A model generated the notes under the pieces. That model worked only from the letters and a program-made list of their open reading frames with translations. It was not told where the DNA came from and did no database searches. A stretch of DNA of 64,000 bases from contig NZ_VRKN01000001.1 of NCBI RefSeq assembly GCF_008080435.1, positions 62,001 through 126,000 on the forward strand, written 5' to 3'. How positions within the stretch are numbered: the first letter of the stretch is position 1; each line of letters begins with the position of its first letter. This document shows, in pieces, positions 55,370 through 64,000 of this stretch. The translations under genes were made by a program, and so were the position numbers. This stretch comes from Enterobacter asburiae. Lineage in GTDB: Bacteria > Pseudomonadota > Gammaproteobacteria > Enterobacterales > Enterobacteriaceae.

Positions 55370-55822
55370 ATGAAAATCATACCCATACTTTCCTTACTCA
55401 TAACCAGCTCTGCCTGTGCAGGTTATAGCGACAATGCAGCAGAAGCAGCGTTGAATTTCAATAAATGGTACATTGCTCAATATGCCGCAAACAAATTCCC
55501 CATCATGGACAATGCTGAAATAAATAAATACGTCACAGCAAGTACCATGAAAAAACTGCGACATGCACAGGATCCTCGCTTTGCCGATGAAGAGTTTTAT
55601 GATGCTGATTTCTTCCTGAAGTCGCAGGATATTGAGGAAGATTGGGCAGAGAATGTGACAGTGGTTTCATCCGAATACGATCCGGTTTGCACGAATATTT
55701 ATGTGTCGTTCGGGAAAAAAGAGGAGCATACGGTCATCGATTGTATGGTTAAAGAAAAAGGTATCTGGAAGGTTCAGTCTGTTTCAGGACAAGAAGTACT
55801 GCGCAACGAACATCTCAAATAG
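55370..55822 (+). CDS. Exported DUF3828-like protein, putative immunity partner
   Basis: Protein of 150 residues with a signal peptide (MKIIPILSLLITSSACAG); Ala-Cys-Ala could be a signal peptidase site or the Cys a weak lipobox, so the protein is periplasmic or membrane-attached. The rest, with WYIAQYA, YDADFFLKSQD and C-terminal GIWKVQSV, resembles the DUF3828/NTF2-like group. Placed directly after a putative amidase, it is likely the immunity protein that protects the producer's own cell wall. Confidence 0.6.
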   Translation: MKIIPILSLLITSSACAGYSDNAAEAALNFNKWYIAQYAANKFPIMDNAEINKYVTASTMKKLRHAQDPRFADEEFYDADFFLKSQDIEEDWAENVTVVSSEYDPVCTNIYVSFGKKEEHTVIDCMVKEKGIWKVQSVSGQEVLRNEHLK

Positions 55823-55866
55823 AAAAGCACATGGTAGCCTCACGACTACCATGTGCAATTAATTAA

Positions 55867-57966
55867 CTACTTCGCACGTCGTGAAATAATCTCATCCGCA
55901 ACATTCCGCGGGGCTTCCGCAAAATGATGGAACTCCATCGTATACGTCGCGCGCCCTTGGGACATCGAGCGCAATGTCGTGGCATAACCAAACATCTCTG
56001 CCAGCGGCACGTCAGCACGAATAATCTGGCTACCGTACTGCTCTGCCATTCCCTGCACCATGCCGCGGCGGGAAGAGAGATCGCCCATGATGTTACCGGC
56101 GTACTCTTCCGGTGTTTCCACCTCCACGTGCATGATCGGCTCAAGAATCACCGGATCCGCCCTTCGGGCGCCCTCTTTGAAACCGAGGATCGCCGCCATG
56201 CGGAACGCCATCTCCGAGGAGTCGACGTCGTGATACGAGCCAAACGTCAGCGTCGCTTTGACATCGACTACCGGATAGCCTGCCAGCACGCCGCTGTTCA
56301 TCGCTTCCCGCAGCCCTTTCTCAACGGACGGAATATACTCGCGCGGCACCACACCGCCCTTGGTGGCATCTTCAAATTTAAAACCACTCCCGGGCTCCAG
56401 CGGCTCCAGGCTCAGCACCACATGGCCGTACTGCCCTTTACCGCCGGACTGACGGACAAACTTGCCTTCGATATCCTTCACCGTTTTGCGCAGGGTTTCA
56501 CGGTAGGTCACCTGCGGACGACCAATGTTCGCCTCGACGCCAAACTCACGTTTCATTCGGTCGACGATAATTTCCAGGTGTAACTCTCCCATTCCGGAAA
56601 TAATCGTCTGGCCCGACTCCTCGTCAGTGTGCAGTCGGAACGACGGATCTTCAGCCGCCAGACGCTGCAGCGCGATCCCCATTTTCTCCTGATCGGCCTT
56701 GGTTTTCGGCTCGATCGCCAGCGAAATTACCGGATCCGGGAACTCCATACGTTCAAGCGTAATCACCGCATTGGGGTCGGTCAGCGTGTCACCGGTCGTG
56801 ACATCTTTCAGACCCACACAGGCCGCGATATCCCCGGCGCGCAGTTCATCCACCTCATGGCGATCGTTGGCATGCATCAGGACGATACGTCCAATACGCT
56901 CCTTCTTCCCTTTCACCGGGTTATACACCGCGTCGCCTTTGCGCAGCACGCCAGAGTACACACGGATAAAGGTCAGTTGCCCGACGTACGGGTCGCTCAT
57001 CAGCTTGAACGCCAGGGCGGAGAACGGCTCATCATCGCTGGGGTGACGCTCCGCGTGCTGCCCTTTTTCATCCACACCATCAATGGCCGGCACGTCCAGC
57101 GGCGACGGCATCAGCTCAATCACCGCATCGAGCATGCGCTGTACGCCTTTATTTTTGAACGCGCTGCCGCACAGCATCGGTTGGATTTCCCCGGCAATGG
57201 TGCGAATACGCAGCCCCTTGATGATTTCAGCTTCATCAAGATCGCCCGTCTCCAGGTACTTATCCATCAGTTCATCGCTGGCTTCCGCCGCCGCAGAGAC
57301 CATTTTTTCCCGCCATTCCAGAGCGATATTCACTAAATCATCCGGCACGGGCGCATAGGTAAACACCATGCCCTGCGTCGCATCGTCCCACAGAATGGTG
57401 CGCATCTTGATGAGATCCACCACGCCGGTGAAATGATCTTCTGCACCCACCGGGATGACAATCGGCACCGGATTGGCCTTCAGGCGCTCCTGCATCATCC
57501 GCACGACGCGGAAGAAATCAGCGCCCGGACGGTCCATTTTGTTGACGAAGGCCAGTCGCGGAACGTGATATTTATTGGCCTGACGCCAGACGGTTTCCGA
57601 CTGCGGCTGCACGCCGCCCACGGAGTCATACACCATCACAGCACCGTCGAGTACGCGCATGGAACGTTCCACTTCAATGGTGAAATCCACGTGCCCCGGG
57701 GTGTCGATGATGTTGATCCGGTGCGGCTCATATCCTCTGTCCATACCTGGCCAGAAGCAGCTGACTGCCGCGGAGGTAATCGTGATCCCGCGCTCTTGCT
57801 CCTGCGCCATCCAGTCAGTGGTTGCCGCACCATCGTGTACTTCACCCAGCTTGTGGCTCATCCCGGTATAAAACAGGATGCGCTCAGTGGTGGTTGTTTT
57901 ACCGGCATCGATATGCGCGGAGATACCGATGTTGCGATAACGTTCGAGAGGGATGGGTCGGGGCAT
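55867..57966 (-). CDS. Elongation factor G paralogue (solitary EF-G)
   Basis: Translational GTPase of 699 residues, full EF-G length. GTPase motifs are intact: AHIDAGKT (about 17-24), [17 protein letters not shown] and GSAFKNKG. Domains II-V follow, including [10 protein letters not shown] and [12 protein letters not shown]. By eye it is around 60-65% identical to E. coli FusA and stands alone, without rpsL, rpsG or tufA, so it is a second EF-G. The start follows TAAGGAAATATC. It is divergent from an arsR-type gene, which may regulate it. Possible roles are stress translation or drug tolerance. Confidence 0.85.
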   Translation of the reverse strand: MPRPIPLERYRNIGISAHIDAGKTTTTERILFYTGMSHKLGEVHDGAATTDWMAQEQERGITITSAAVSCFWPGMDRGYEPHRINIIDTPGHVDFTIEVERSMRVLDGAVMVYDSVGGVQPQSETVWRQANKYHVPRLAFVNKMDRPGADFFRVVRMMQERLKANPVPIVIPVGAEDHFTGVVDLIKMRTILWDDATQGMVFTYAPVPDDLVNIALEWREKMVSAAAEASDELMDKYLETGDLDEAEIIKGLRIRTIAGEIQPMLCGSAFKNKGVQRMLDAVIELMPSPLDVPAIDGVDEKGQHAERHPSDDEPFSALAFKLMSDPYVGQLTFIRVYSGVLRKGDAVYNPVKGKKERIGRIVLMHANDRHEVDELRAGDIAACVGLKDVTTGDTLTDPNAVITLERMEFPDPVISLAIEPKTKADQEKMGIALQRLAAEDPSFRLHTDEESGQTIISGMGELHLEIIVDRMKREFGVEANIGRPQVTYRETLRKTVKDIEGKFVRQSGGKGQYGHVVLSLEPLEPGSGFKFEDATKGGVVPREYIPSVEKGLREAMNSGVLAGYPVVDVKATLTFGSYHDVDSSEMAFRMAAILGFKEGARRADPVILEPIMHVEVETPEEYAGNIMGDLSSRRGMVQGMAEQYGSQIIRADVPLAEMFGYATTLRSMSQGRATYTMEFHHFAEAPRNVADEIISRRAK

Positions 57967-58000
57967 GATATTTCCTTAGTCACTGTGACTTGTTTGTGAC

Positions 58001-58072
58001 GACCAGGATGGTCGTTCATTCGTTCGTTTGCTATAATAGTCCTATTGTACGAGTATTATCGAACTATTTTTT
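58001..58072 (+). promoter_or_regulatory. Divergent promoter/operator region between EF-G paralogue and arsR gene
   Basis: The palindrome GACCA-GGA-TGGTC is at 58001-58013. An extended -10 element (TGCTATAAT, 58029-58037) faces the arsR gene. Downstream, AATAGT...AACTATT arms bracket about 21 bases and could be an ArsR operator. Confidence 0.4.
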
Positions 58073-58126
58073 AACGGTTGACCTATTGTTGATATAGCTC
58101 AATCTGACGCCATACGCAGGAAAACG

Positions 58127-58429
58127 ATGATCCCAAACCACCCTGAAACCGAACAAATACTGCTGGAAAATGTGCTGTTTGCCCTCGGCAATCCGCTCCG
58201 GCTGTCGATAATTCGCCGGCTGGCCGATGGCAGCGAACTCAGCTGTAACGCGCTGCGCCCGGAAGATGTGGTGAAGTCCACGATGACCCATCACTGGCGC
58301 GTACTGCGCGACAGCGGCGTGATCTGGCAGCGTCCGCAGGGACGAGAAAACATGATTTCATTGCGAAGAGACGATCTGGATGCCCGCTTTCCGGGGCTGA
58401 TGGCGATACTTTTACAGGCTAAAATCTAA
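58127..58429 (+). CDS. ArsR-family winged-helix regulator
   Basis: Protein of 100 residues with the ArsR-type winged helix: FALGNPLRLSIIRRLADG, the recognition segment KSTMTHHWRVLRDSGVI and the wing QRPQGRENMISLRRDDLD. No obvious cysteine metal site is seen, so it may sense something other than metals. It probably regulates itself and the divergent EF-G paralogue. A hairpin ATGCCCC...GGGGCAT (58456-58481) follows. Confidence 0.8.
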   Translation: MIPNHPETEQILLENVLFALGNPLRLSIIRRLADGSELSCNALRPEDVVKSTMTHHWRVLRDSGVIWQRPQGRENMISLRRDDLDARFPGLMAILLQAKI

Positions 58430-58498
58430 GGACACGCCTGTTTCCCTCCTGAAAAATGCCCCGTAAAGATGTAAGGGGCATAACGTCAGCTGAGGGAT

Positions 58499-58954
58499 TT
58501 ATCTTACGTGCATACGATATTCAATCATGCCGCTTTTTTTCGCAATCCAGTCGTACAATCGTTGCCCGCGATAATTGGCTTCATGCGTATGCCAGTAAAG
58601 ATGACTGGCATGATGTTTTCTGGCTTCTCTCTGAACATATTCTATTAACTGTTTGCCAATGTGTTTGCCCCTGACCGCTTCGCAGACATATAAATCTTCG
58701 AGGTAGCAGTAATCGCTCTCAGCCCATGTCGAACGGTGAAAAAGATAATGCGCAAAACCCACTACGTCTCCATTACATCGTGCCACCACGCAGAATAGCG
58801 GTTCAACGGGGCTGAAAAATCGTTGCCAGGTTCGTTCAGTAATTGCCCCGGACAGATCGACGTTGTAAAACGCCTGATATTTTCCCCATAGTGGCATCCA
58901 GCTTTCAAAATCACGTTCTGTAACTGCCTCAATTGTCACGCTCGTATTATTCAT
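58499..58954 (-). CDS. GNAT-family N-acetyltransferase
   Basis: Acetyl-CoA-dependent acetyltransferase of 151 residues. Motif A is CYLEDLYVCEAVRGKHIGKQLIEYVQ with the RGKHIG pyrophosphate loop, and motif B is LYWHTHEANYRGQRLYD. The substrate is unknown. It is divergent from the MocR gene, 148 bases apart, and may be its target. Confidence 0.82.
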   Translation of the reverse strand: MNNTSVTIEAVTERDFESWMPLWGKYQAFYNVDLSGAITERTWQRFFSPVEPLFCVVARCNGDVVGFAHYLFHRSTWAESDYCYLEDLYVCEAVRGKHIGKQLIEYVQREARKHHASHLYWHTHEANYRGQRLYDWIAKKSGMIEYRMHVR

Positions 58955-59102
58955 ATTGCCTCTTTACCCATCCGTTATTCATTTCAGGAAGAGTGTATTA
59001 TCTAAATGGCACGTTTCGCCCCGCCAATTTTCATGACTGAAGCAGACCATTTTTCCGTATTGTTTTATAATGGATGCCATACGAAGGAGAGTGGAAAAAC
59101 GG

Positions 59103-60581
59103 ATGTTTAAGCACGCACAACTTGAAACGGTCAAGGCATGGATAATTGATCCTTCACACGGATCGCTGCCCCTTCATGAAAGGATCCAGAGAGCAATACG
59201 GACACTGATACTGGAAGGGATCTTATCTAACGGTAAGGCTCTTCCTGCTTCACGTGCGCTGGCAACCTCACTGAGTGTTTCCCGGGATACGATTGAAGCA
59301 GCCTATTCCAGCCTGCATGCCGAAGGTTTTATTGAGCGACAAACAGGCAGAGGAAGCTTTGTCTCTTCCAGCGCACGGTTTTTAAAACCACATTCCCGAC
59401 AGCATCATCCCGTCGCTGATAGACGAAAAGCAAAACTCAGCGCCCGAGGAAAAGTCATCTATGAAAGTGGCGGGATCCGCGAATTTTCCTCGCCCCGCCC
59501 GCTGGCGCCCGGTATTCCTGAAACCCGCATGTTTCCCATTCCAACCTGGGAGCGTCTTCAGCGGCAGGTCCTTAAGGAATATCAGCACCAGATATTGGCG
59601 CAAAGCCCTCCGCAGGGCATGGAGCACTTACGGCGAGCAATCGCGGAATACGTCAATCTTGAGCGCGGGACACGTGCGAAGGCAGAACAGGTCATCATTC
59701 TGACAAGTTCTCAACAGGCGCTTGCTCTGTGTTCCCATGTACTAATGGACACCGGGGATGGCATTGTCATTGAAGATCCCTCCTATCAAGGGGCACACAA
59801 AGCGTTTAACGCTGCCGGACTGCACTGTATTCCGGTATCTCTTGATGATAACGGCATCTCAGTTGACGCTCTGAATTCTCTGGCCGAGCCTGTCAGGGCT
59901 ATCTACCTTACGCCTTCTCATCAGTATCCAACCGGGGTGACGCTCTCTCTTGACCGACGACTGGCTGTCATTGACTGGGCAAATCGTCACTCCGCCTGGA
60001 TCATTGAGGATGACTATGACAGTGAGTTTCACTACGAAGGAAAGCCTATGGCCTGTCTTCAGGGACTTGATGCTTACAACCGGACAATTTATATCGGCAC
60101 GTTCACCAAGTCCCTGTTCCCTGGGCTGCGTATTGCGTACATGATTGTTCCCTCAGAATTGACAGAGCCCCTTACGATGGCCAGGACATTAATGGATGGC
60201 CATACCGCCTCAATCACCCAACTGACGCTGGCTAAATTTTTGGAGGGTGGGCATTTTGGTGCCTATATTCGCAAAATGCGGAGCGTTTATGTTGCTCGTC
60301 GCGACAAACTGGCTAGCCTGATGGACGAGTATCTTTCTGATTATGTTGTGTGTGTAACGCCAGCGGGTGGAATGCAAATGCCTTGTCACCTCAGGCACGG
60401 GATATCCGAGAAAGAGATTGCCGCCGCCGCCCGCCGCGCAGATGTTGATATATTAGGGCTTACCGGTTTATATGCAGGACCGCCCGCGTCCACTGGTTTT
60501 TTGATGGGATTTGCTGCTTACACGGAAAGGGAAATAGAAGACGCTGTAAAAAAACTGGCCGCAGTTTTCCGTCATGTTTGA
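59103..60581 (+). CDS. MocR/PdxR-type GntR-aminotransferase regulator
   Basis: Fusion regulator of 492 residues. The N-terminal GntR winged helix is LPLHERIQRAIRTLILEGIL then LPASRALATSLSVSRDTIEAAYSSL; the rest is a fold-type I aminotransferase domain. The PLP lysine is Lys336 in GTFTKSLFPGLR, and the phosphate and ring contacts are seen in DDYDSEFHYEG. Such proteins sense PLP or amino compounds. The ATG at 59103 is chosen, although the GAAGGAGA ribosome site at 59083 is slightly far; a GTG at 59091 and an ATG at 59070 are in frame. Confidence 0.85.
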   Translation: MFKHAQLETVKAWIIDPSHGSLPLHERIQRAIRTLILEGILSNGKALPASRALATSLSVSRDTIEAAYSSLHAEGFIERQTGRGSFVSSSARFLKPHSRQHHPVADRRKAKLSARGKVIYESGGIREFSSPRPLAPGIPETRMFPIPTWERLQRQVLKEYQHQILAQSPPQGMEHLRRAIAEYVNLERGTRAKAEQVIILTSSQQALALCSHVLMDTGDGIVIEDPSYQGAHKAFNAAGLHCIPVSLDDNGISVDALNSLAEPVRAIYLTPSHQYPTGVTLSLDRRLAVIDWANRHSAWIIEDDYDSEFHYEGKPMACLQGLDAYNRTIYIGTFTKSLFPGLRIAYMIVPSELTEPLTMARTLMDGHTASITQLTLAKFLEGGHFGAYIRKMRSVYVARRDKLASLMDEYLSDYVVCVTPAGGMQMPCHLRHGISEKEIAAAARRADVDILGLTGLYAGPPASTGFLMGFAAYTEREIEDAVKKLAAVFRHV

Positions 60582-60608
60582 TGCTGTCGACTGGCCAGCT
60601 GCTACTAC

Positions 60609-61244
60609 TCATCCAGGACGAGCAAGACTATAAACAGGGATCCGCCGGCTGGTCTTTGTAAGCGTATCAAAGACCTCGGTCTCCGAGGTCACAATCCTCA
60701 CGCCCATTTTCCTTAACCTCTGTACATCCGCTGCGATGCGCTGAATGCCAAACCAGAAAAGCCCGTCGAGTGCCGTCACAGACAGCCCGTTTTCCAGAGC
60801 CATCTTGAGGCGTTCCTTTGGAGCTTTAACCTGCTGGGCAATTTGCCTGTAAGGCGCTTCATTACATCCCGTCGCGTCACTGCGCTGGATCCGCGTTTTC
60901 AGGTGATAGGTAAACTCGTCAGGTATTCCGTCGAGATCCCTTTTAAGGCTATAGACGCAGCCAAAGCGCTTGCCGTTAAACAGAACATTTTTCTGACTGA
61001 GCTGCAGCTCTTTTCTGACAACATCTATTAACTGGGGCGCACGGGTAAGAAGCAGCCTGAAGGGCAGCTCGAAGCTGGTGACGTAATCCACATTAAGCAA
61101 CGCGAGACGCAGCCGCTCCTCTGCCCCGGATTTTTGCTCACGACATTCCTCCATCACCTCTGCCCACTGGCGCGTCAGACGCTCCGGTTCGGCGGCTTCG
61201 GTAAGGAGATATTTTTCAATCTGATAATCAACTCTTCCGGTCAT
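60609..61244 (-). CDS. Unrecognised protein with C-terminal winged-helix-like domain
   Basis: Soluble charged protein of 211 residues. The C-terminal part, ENGLSVTALDGLFWFGIQRI then DVQRLRKMGVRIVTSE and RRIPVYSL, resembles small winged-helix domains (HTH_39 type) found in phage and plasmid proteins. A similar half-repeat, LLNVDYVTSFELPFRLLLTR...LQLSQKNVLFNGKRFGCVYSL, occurs around residues 47-100, so the protein may have two related domains. A DNA-binding role is inferred. Confidence 0.5.
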   Translation of the reverse strand: MTGRVDYQIEKYLLTEAAEPERLTRQWAEVMEECREQKSGAEERLRLALLNVDYVTSFELPFRLLLTRAPQLIDVVRKELQLSQKNVLFNGKRFGCVYSLKRDLDGIPDEFTYHLKTRIQRSDATGCNEAPYRQIAQQVKAPKERLKMALENGLSVTALDGLFWFGIQRIAADVQRLRKMGVRIVTSETEVFDTLTKTSRRIPVYSLARPG

Positions 61245-61365
61245 CGTGTGGTATCCCGTCGCTGTGGATGCGGTAATTCTATACAGTGCGGTGATATTTA
61301 TAAAGGACTGAACCGCAGCGGCATCCTGGAAATGTCGTTGCGATTCAGTATCCTGACGTTTCGGA

Positions 61366-62697
61366 TCAGTGTGCCATAATCCAGCCCATCAGCAGCGTGG
61401 CGAAAATCACCGTCGACGCGCCGCCGATGCGGGTGGCGATCTGCGCGAACGGCATGAGCGACATCCGGTTAGACGCGGACAAAATGGCTACGTCCCCCGT
61501 TCCGCCCAGCCCGCTGTGGCAGCAGGTCACAATGGCCGCTTCCACAGGATACATATTCAGACGCGACGCGATAAAGTAGCCGCTCAGCGCCATCGCAATC
61601 ACAACCGAACCGCATACCACCACGTATCCCACCGAGAAGACCGACACCACGCTCTCAAGCGGCACGTATAACATCCCGAGGCCGATCATCAGCGGCCAGA
61701 CCAGCGCAGCCGAGACGAATTTATAGCAACTGTGTGCGCCCTGCTCCATTGAGGCCGGGATCACCCTGAAGTATTTACACAGAACGGCAATCAGGATCAT
61801 CAGTACCGGGCCGGGAATGTGTACCAGTTTTTCGAACAATCCGCCGACGATGAAAAACGCGCACACCATCAGTAATCCGCCCCCCATCAGATGAAAATCC
61901 GTCTGCTGCGTGCTCTGCGCCCCGGCAAACAGGCTGGCGTCGTCTTTACTCCGCGTGAGCATGCCATTTCCCGAAAGCGCAGGACGTTTCGCACCGAGAC
62001 GTGCCAGCGAGCCCGCACAAATAATGGCGAAGATATTCCCGACGACCGCAGCGGGTGCCAGCTGCGCAACGTAGACGTCCGGCGTCTGCCCCAGTATTGC
62101 CGAATAGGCCAGGGACAGTGGCAAAATCCCCTCGCCAATCCCGCCGCCAATGATGGGCACAATGATGAAGAAGAAGGTGTGGTAAGGCGTATAACCAAAC
62201 AGTGAGCCCACAATGAGGCCGCTCAGCACGGCCATGCATGTTCCTGCTACCAACGGAACAAACATGCGCATCATTCCCTGGATCAGCAGCACCCGGTTCA
62301 TCCCCAGAATGCTGCCGACCACCAGGCAGGCGATGACGAAGTAGAGCAGATTCGCCTCTTTCATCAGCAGATGCACGGTATCAAGGGTATGTTTCCCGAA
62401 TACGCCAAAATAGACCAGCACGGAGGGCACCATCAGGCACAGTATCGCCGGGCCGCCGATATCTTTCAGCACCGGGATTTGACGCCCTACTTTGGCAAAC
62501 GCGAAACCGAGGGTCATGATGACCGCGAGTCCACCTATCATATTTTTCGGTAGCAGCCCTGCCCAGGCGGACGTCGCCACAATGGCGGCAATCCCGACGA
62601 ACAGCATCAACGGGACCGTGCCAACCTCAGTATTGTTGAGCCCAAAGGCAAAACGCGAGGTCGACAGTTCAGAAGTCGGTACAGGATTATCTTTCAT
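61366..62697 (-). CDS. citS: CitS-type 2-hydroxycarboxylate (citrate):sodium symporter
   Basis: Inner-membrane carrier of 443 residues (446 in Klebsiella CitS). The two re-entrant loop GGxG motifs are IGGGIGEGILPLS and CHSGLGGTGDVAILSASNRM, followed by the substrate-binding Arg in ATRIGG. It takes up citrate with sodium for fermentation. The ATG at 62697 (MKDNP) is the family-type start; 28 in-frame upstream codons are unrelated. The citAB sensor and oad genes that accompany it in Klebsiella are not here. It probably supplies citrate to the lyase encoded at 43669-48871. Confidence 0.88.
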   Translation of the reverse strand: MKDNPVPTSELSTSRFAFGLNNTEVGTVPLMLFVGIAAIVATSAWAGLLPKNMIGGLAVIMTLGFAFAKVGRQIPVLKDIGGPAILCLMVPSVLVYFGVFGKHTLDTVHLLMKEANLLYFVIACLVVGSILGMNRVLLIQGMMRMFVPLVAGTCMAVLSGLIVGSLFGYTPYHTFFFIIVPIIGGGIGEGILPLSLAYSAILGQTPDVYVAQLAPAAVVGNIFAIICAGSLARLGAKRPALSGNGMLTRSKDDASLFAGAQSTQQTDFHLMGGGLLMVCAFFIVGGLFEKLVHIPGPVLMILIAVLCKYFRVIPASMEQGAHSCYKFVSAALVWPLMIGLGMLYVPLESVVSVFSVGYVVVCGSVVIAMALSGYFIASRLNMYPVEAAIVTCCHSGLGGTGDVAILSASNRMSLMPFAQIATRIGGASTVIFATLLMGWIMAH

Positions 62698-63020
62698 ATA
62701 ATCACCTGAAAATTGTGTTCGGATATACAGAGAAAGGAATAAACTGGAACTATTCCTGATACGAATAAATGTTCTTAACATATAAATTAATGACTTAGAT
62801 GGCCTTTTCTAAAAACAGGCTCATCGTGAAATTAACACGGGCCTGCGGGGAGAAATGTGAACAATTCGGCTCTTTGTCTTTAAATAACTTAATTCAGAGT
62901 TAAGTAACTAAAGTTATTTATAACAGCTAATGTCGCTTTCTTGCGTCTTATCAATATTTGACGAAAGTATTACTTATCCAACTAATGCAATCTTTTTGAA
63001 ATTAATAAAACCAGAGAGAG

Positions 63021-63036
63021 TGTGACCCTTGTCACT
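63021..63036 (+). promoter_or_regulatory. Near-consensus CRP site
   Basis: TGTGA-CCCTTG-TCACT matches TGTGA-N6-TCACA at nine of ten positions and lies 70 bases before the AEC carrier start. It implies catabolite control of the carrier, and possibly of citS. Confidence 0.75.
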
Positions 63037-63052
63037 CCTGCCCTGCTATCTA

Positions 63053-63069
63053 AGCGCTAGATTAGCGCT
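63053..63069 (+). promoter_or_regulatory. Perfect palindrome AGCGCTA-GAT-TAGCGCT
   Basis: Seven-base perfect arms around GAT, located between the CRP site and the AEC ribosome site, where a repressor would block transcription. The cognate regulator is not known. Confidence 0.6.
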
Positions 63070-63105
63070 GCAACAAAACACATAAAATACCCTACAGGAA
63101 ATACT

Positions 63106-64000
63106 ATGCCTTCATTACTATTACAGTCACTGTTTCCGCTCGTCTTTATAATGTTACTTGGATGGCTAAGTGGAAAGCTGGGATATTCCCGGCGTGAAGA
63201 TGCAAACGTCATGGCAACCGTGGTGATTCGTTTCGCCCTTCCTTTCCATCTTTTTATTGGTGCATTGCATACCGATCCCAATAAAATTAAGAACCTGACC
63301 TTTATGGCCGTTTTGGTTGTCGGTTTAATGGGGTCGTATTTACTGACGCTATTTATTTCACGCTATGTTTTTCGCCACGATATCAAAACCAGCGCCATTC
63401 AGTCTCTGGTTTGCGCCTTTCCTGATATGGCCTACTTTGGCGCACCGGTCTTGGCGGTATTGATTGGGCCAGAAGGATTTATCGGTGTGCTGATTGGCAA
63501 TATTATCACCAGCGTTATCATGATCCCTCTGACTATCGTCCTGATTCGTATGGGCGATAAAAACGGTCATGATGGCCTGGAGGCACTGCACCCGGGCGCG
63601 ATGATCGTGCAAAACCTCATCAAAGCGGCACGCAATCCTATCGTCTGGATCCCGGTCTCCGGCGTCTTACTCAGCCTGGCCGGTGTGCAAATCCCTTCTA
63701 TTCTCAGCATGCCTATTGAGATGGTTGGCAAGGTTTCAGGTGGACTGTCCCTATTTGCCCTCGGCCTGCTGTTTTACGGTGAACGTCCAAAGCTGAATGT
63801 GCAGACATTTACCAATATCAGTATTAAAAACCTGATTCAGCCAGCAATGATGGCCGCCGCAGGGCTCGCCTTTGGTCTTAGCCATAGCTTATTGCAGCAG
63901 GTTGTGATTATTGGCGCAACGCCTTCCGCTATTGCCGCGGGGATGTTTGCCTTACGCAGCGATACCTATATTGATACCGCATCCTCTTCCATATTAATTG
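63106..64000 (+). CDS. AEC-family carrier, probable malonate/dicarboxylate transporter (3' end missing)
   Basis: The ATG at 63106 follows ACAGGAAATACT and the frame stays open to the window edge, giving 298 residues without a stop, near full family length (about 310-320). Hydrophobic segments begin with LLLQSLFPLVFIMLLGWLSGKLGY, and the second half shows FALGLLFYGERPKL and ATPSAIAAGMFALR, typical of MdcF/YfdV-type auxin-efflux-carrier proteins. It is divergent from citS with CRP and palindrome sites upstream. A mono- or dicarboxylate is the likely substrate. Confidence 0.8.
   Translation, partial: MPSLLLQSLFPLVFIMLLGWLSGKLGYSRREDANVMATVVIRFALPFHLFIGALHTDPNKIKNLTFMAVLVVGLMGSYLLTLFISRYVFRHDIKTSAIQSLVCAFPDMAYFGAPVLAVLIGPEGFIGVLIGNIITSVIMIPLTIVLIRMGDKNGHDGLEALHPGAMIVQNLIKAARNPIVWIPVSGVLLSLAGVQIPSILSMPIEMVGKVSGGLSLFALGLLFYGERPKLNVQTFTNISIKNLIQPAMMAAAGLAFGLSHSLLQQVVIIGATPSAIAAGMFALRSDTYIDTASSSILI

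Larger units (their letters stand above)
62698..63105 (+). promoter_or_regulatory. Divergent control region of citS and the AEC carrier
   Basis: About 410 AT-rich bases with no gene. The half near the AEC gene holds a near-consensus CRP site and a perfect 17-base palindrome (both listed separately). The citS half contains several TTAA-rich stretches but no site I can name. Confidence 0.6.

Noticed and set aside
1-64000. CRISPR arrays, tRNA or rRNA genes, insertion sequences or prophage
   Set aside because: No regularly spaced repeats, no tRNA-like or rRNA segments and no transposase or integrase frames were recognised.

Overview
The window is chromosomal DNA of an enterobacterium, most likely Enterobacter (cloacae-complex type). 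The backbone matches the Escherichia coli order yddG-fdnGHI-adhP-maeA-sra-bdm-osmC-ddp, with an ompD-smvA block placed as in Salmonella and an nhoA-yddH pair. Accessory genes are inserted between these anchors. I saw no rRNA, tRNA, CRISPR array or insertion sequence.

Layout. 1-4903: dipeptide ABC transporter ddpA(partial)BCDF. 4900-10053: an SDR with a divergent LysR gene, osmC, a secreted glycosidase-like protein, and a LysR gene divergent from a degenerate metallo-beta-lactamase-fold protein. 10285-12607: bdm, sra, maeA. 12736-14647: an ABC-F ATPase preceded by a short leader ORF and competing RNA hairpins. 14844-15854: adhP. 16004-23118: a six-gene operon (peptide-type ABC importer, luciferase-like monooxygenase, AhpD-like peroxidase). 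23125-25065: araJ-like exporter and a chromosomal qnr gene with a LexA box. 25245-26700: PPK2 polyphosphate kinase and a CcdB-like toxin with an unusual antitoxin. 26772-31367: fdnGHI, with an in-frame UGA (selenocysteine) in fdnG. 31589-38887: yddG, ompD, a GFA protein, a Kup paralogue, smvA and smvR.

38945-52232 is one long minus-strand gene set with a divergent LysR regulator: PrpF/GalD-type isomerase, MFS carrier, FAH-family protein, citrate lyase citCDEFXG, a small hydrolase, an AcnB paralogue and a CitT-type carrier. Read as a pathway, it could convert trans-aconitate to cis-aconitate, then citrate, then oxaloacetate plus acetate, then pyruvate. This combination is the strongest candidate for an undescribed system here.

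53355-64000: nhoA, yddH, an AT-rich putative peptidoglycan amidase/immunity pair, a solitary EF-G paralogue with a divergent ArsR gene, GNAT and MocR genes, a winged-helix protein, a CitS-type citrate carrier, and an AEC carrier cut by the window end. Much of the region therefore concerns uptake of small peptides and tri- and dicarboxylates, anaerobic respiration and fermentation, and export or protection against toxic compounds.
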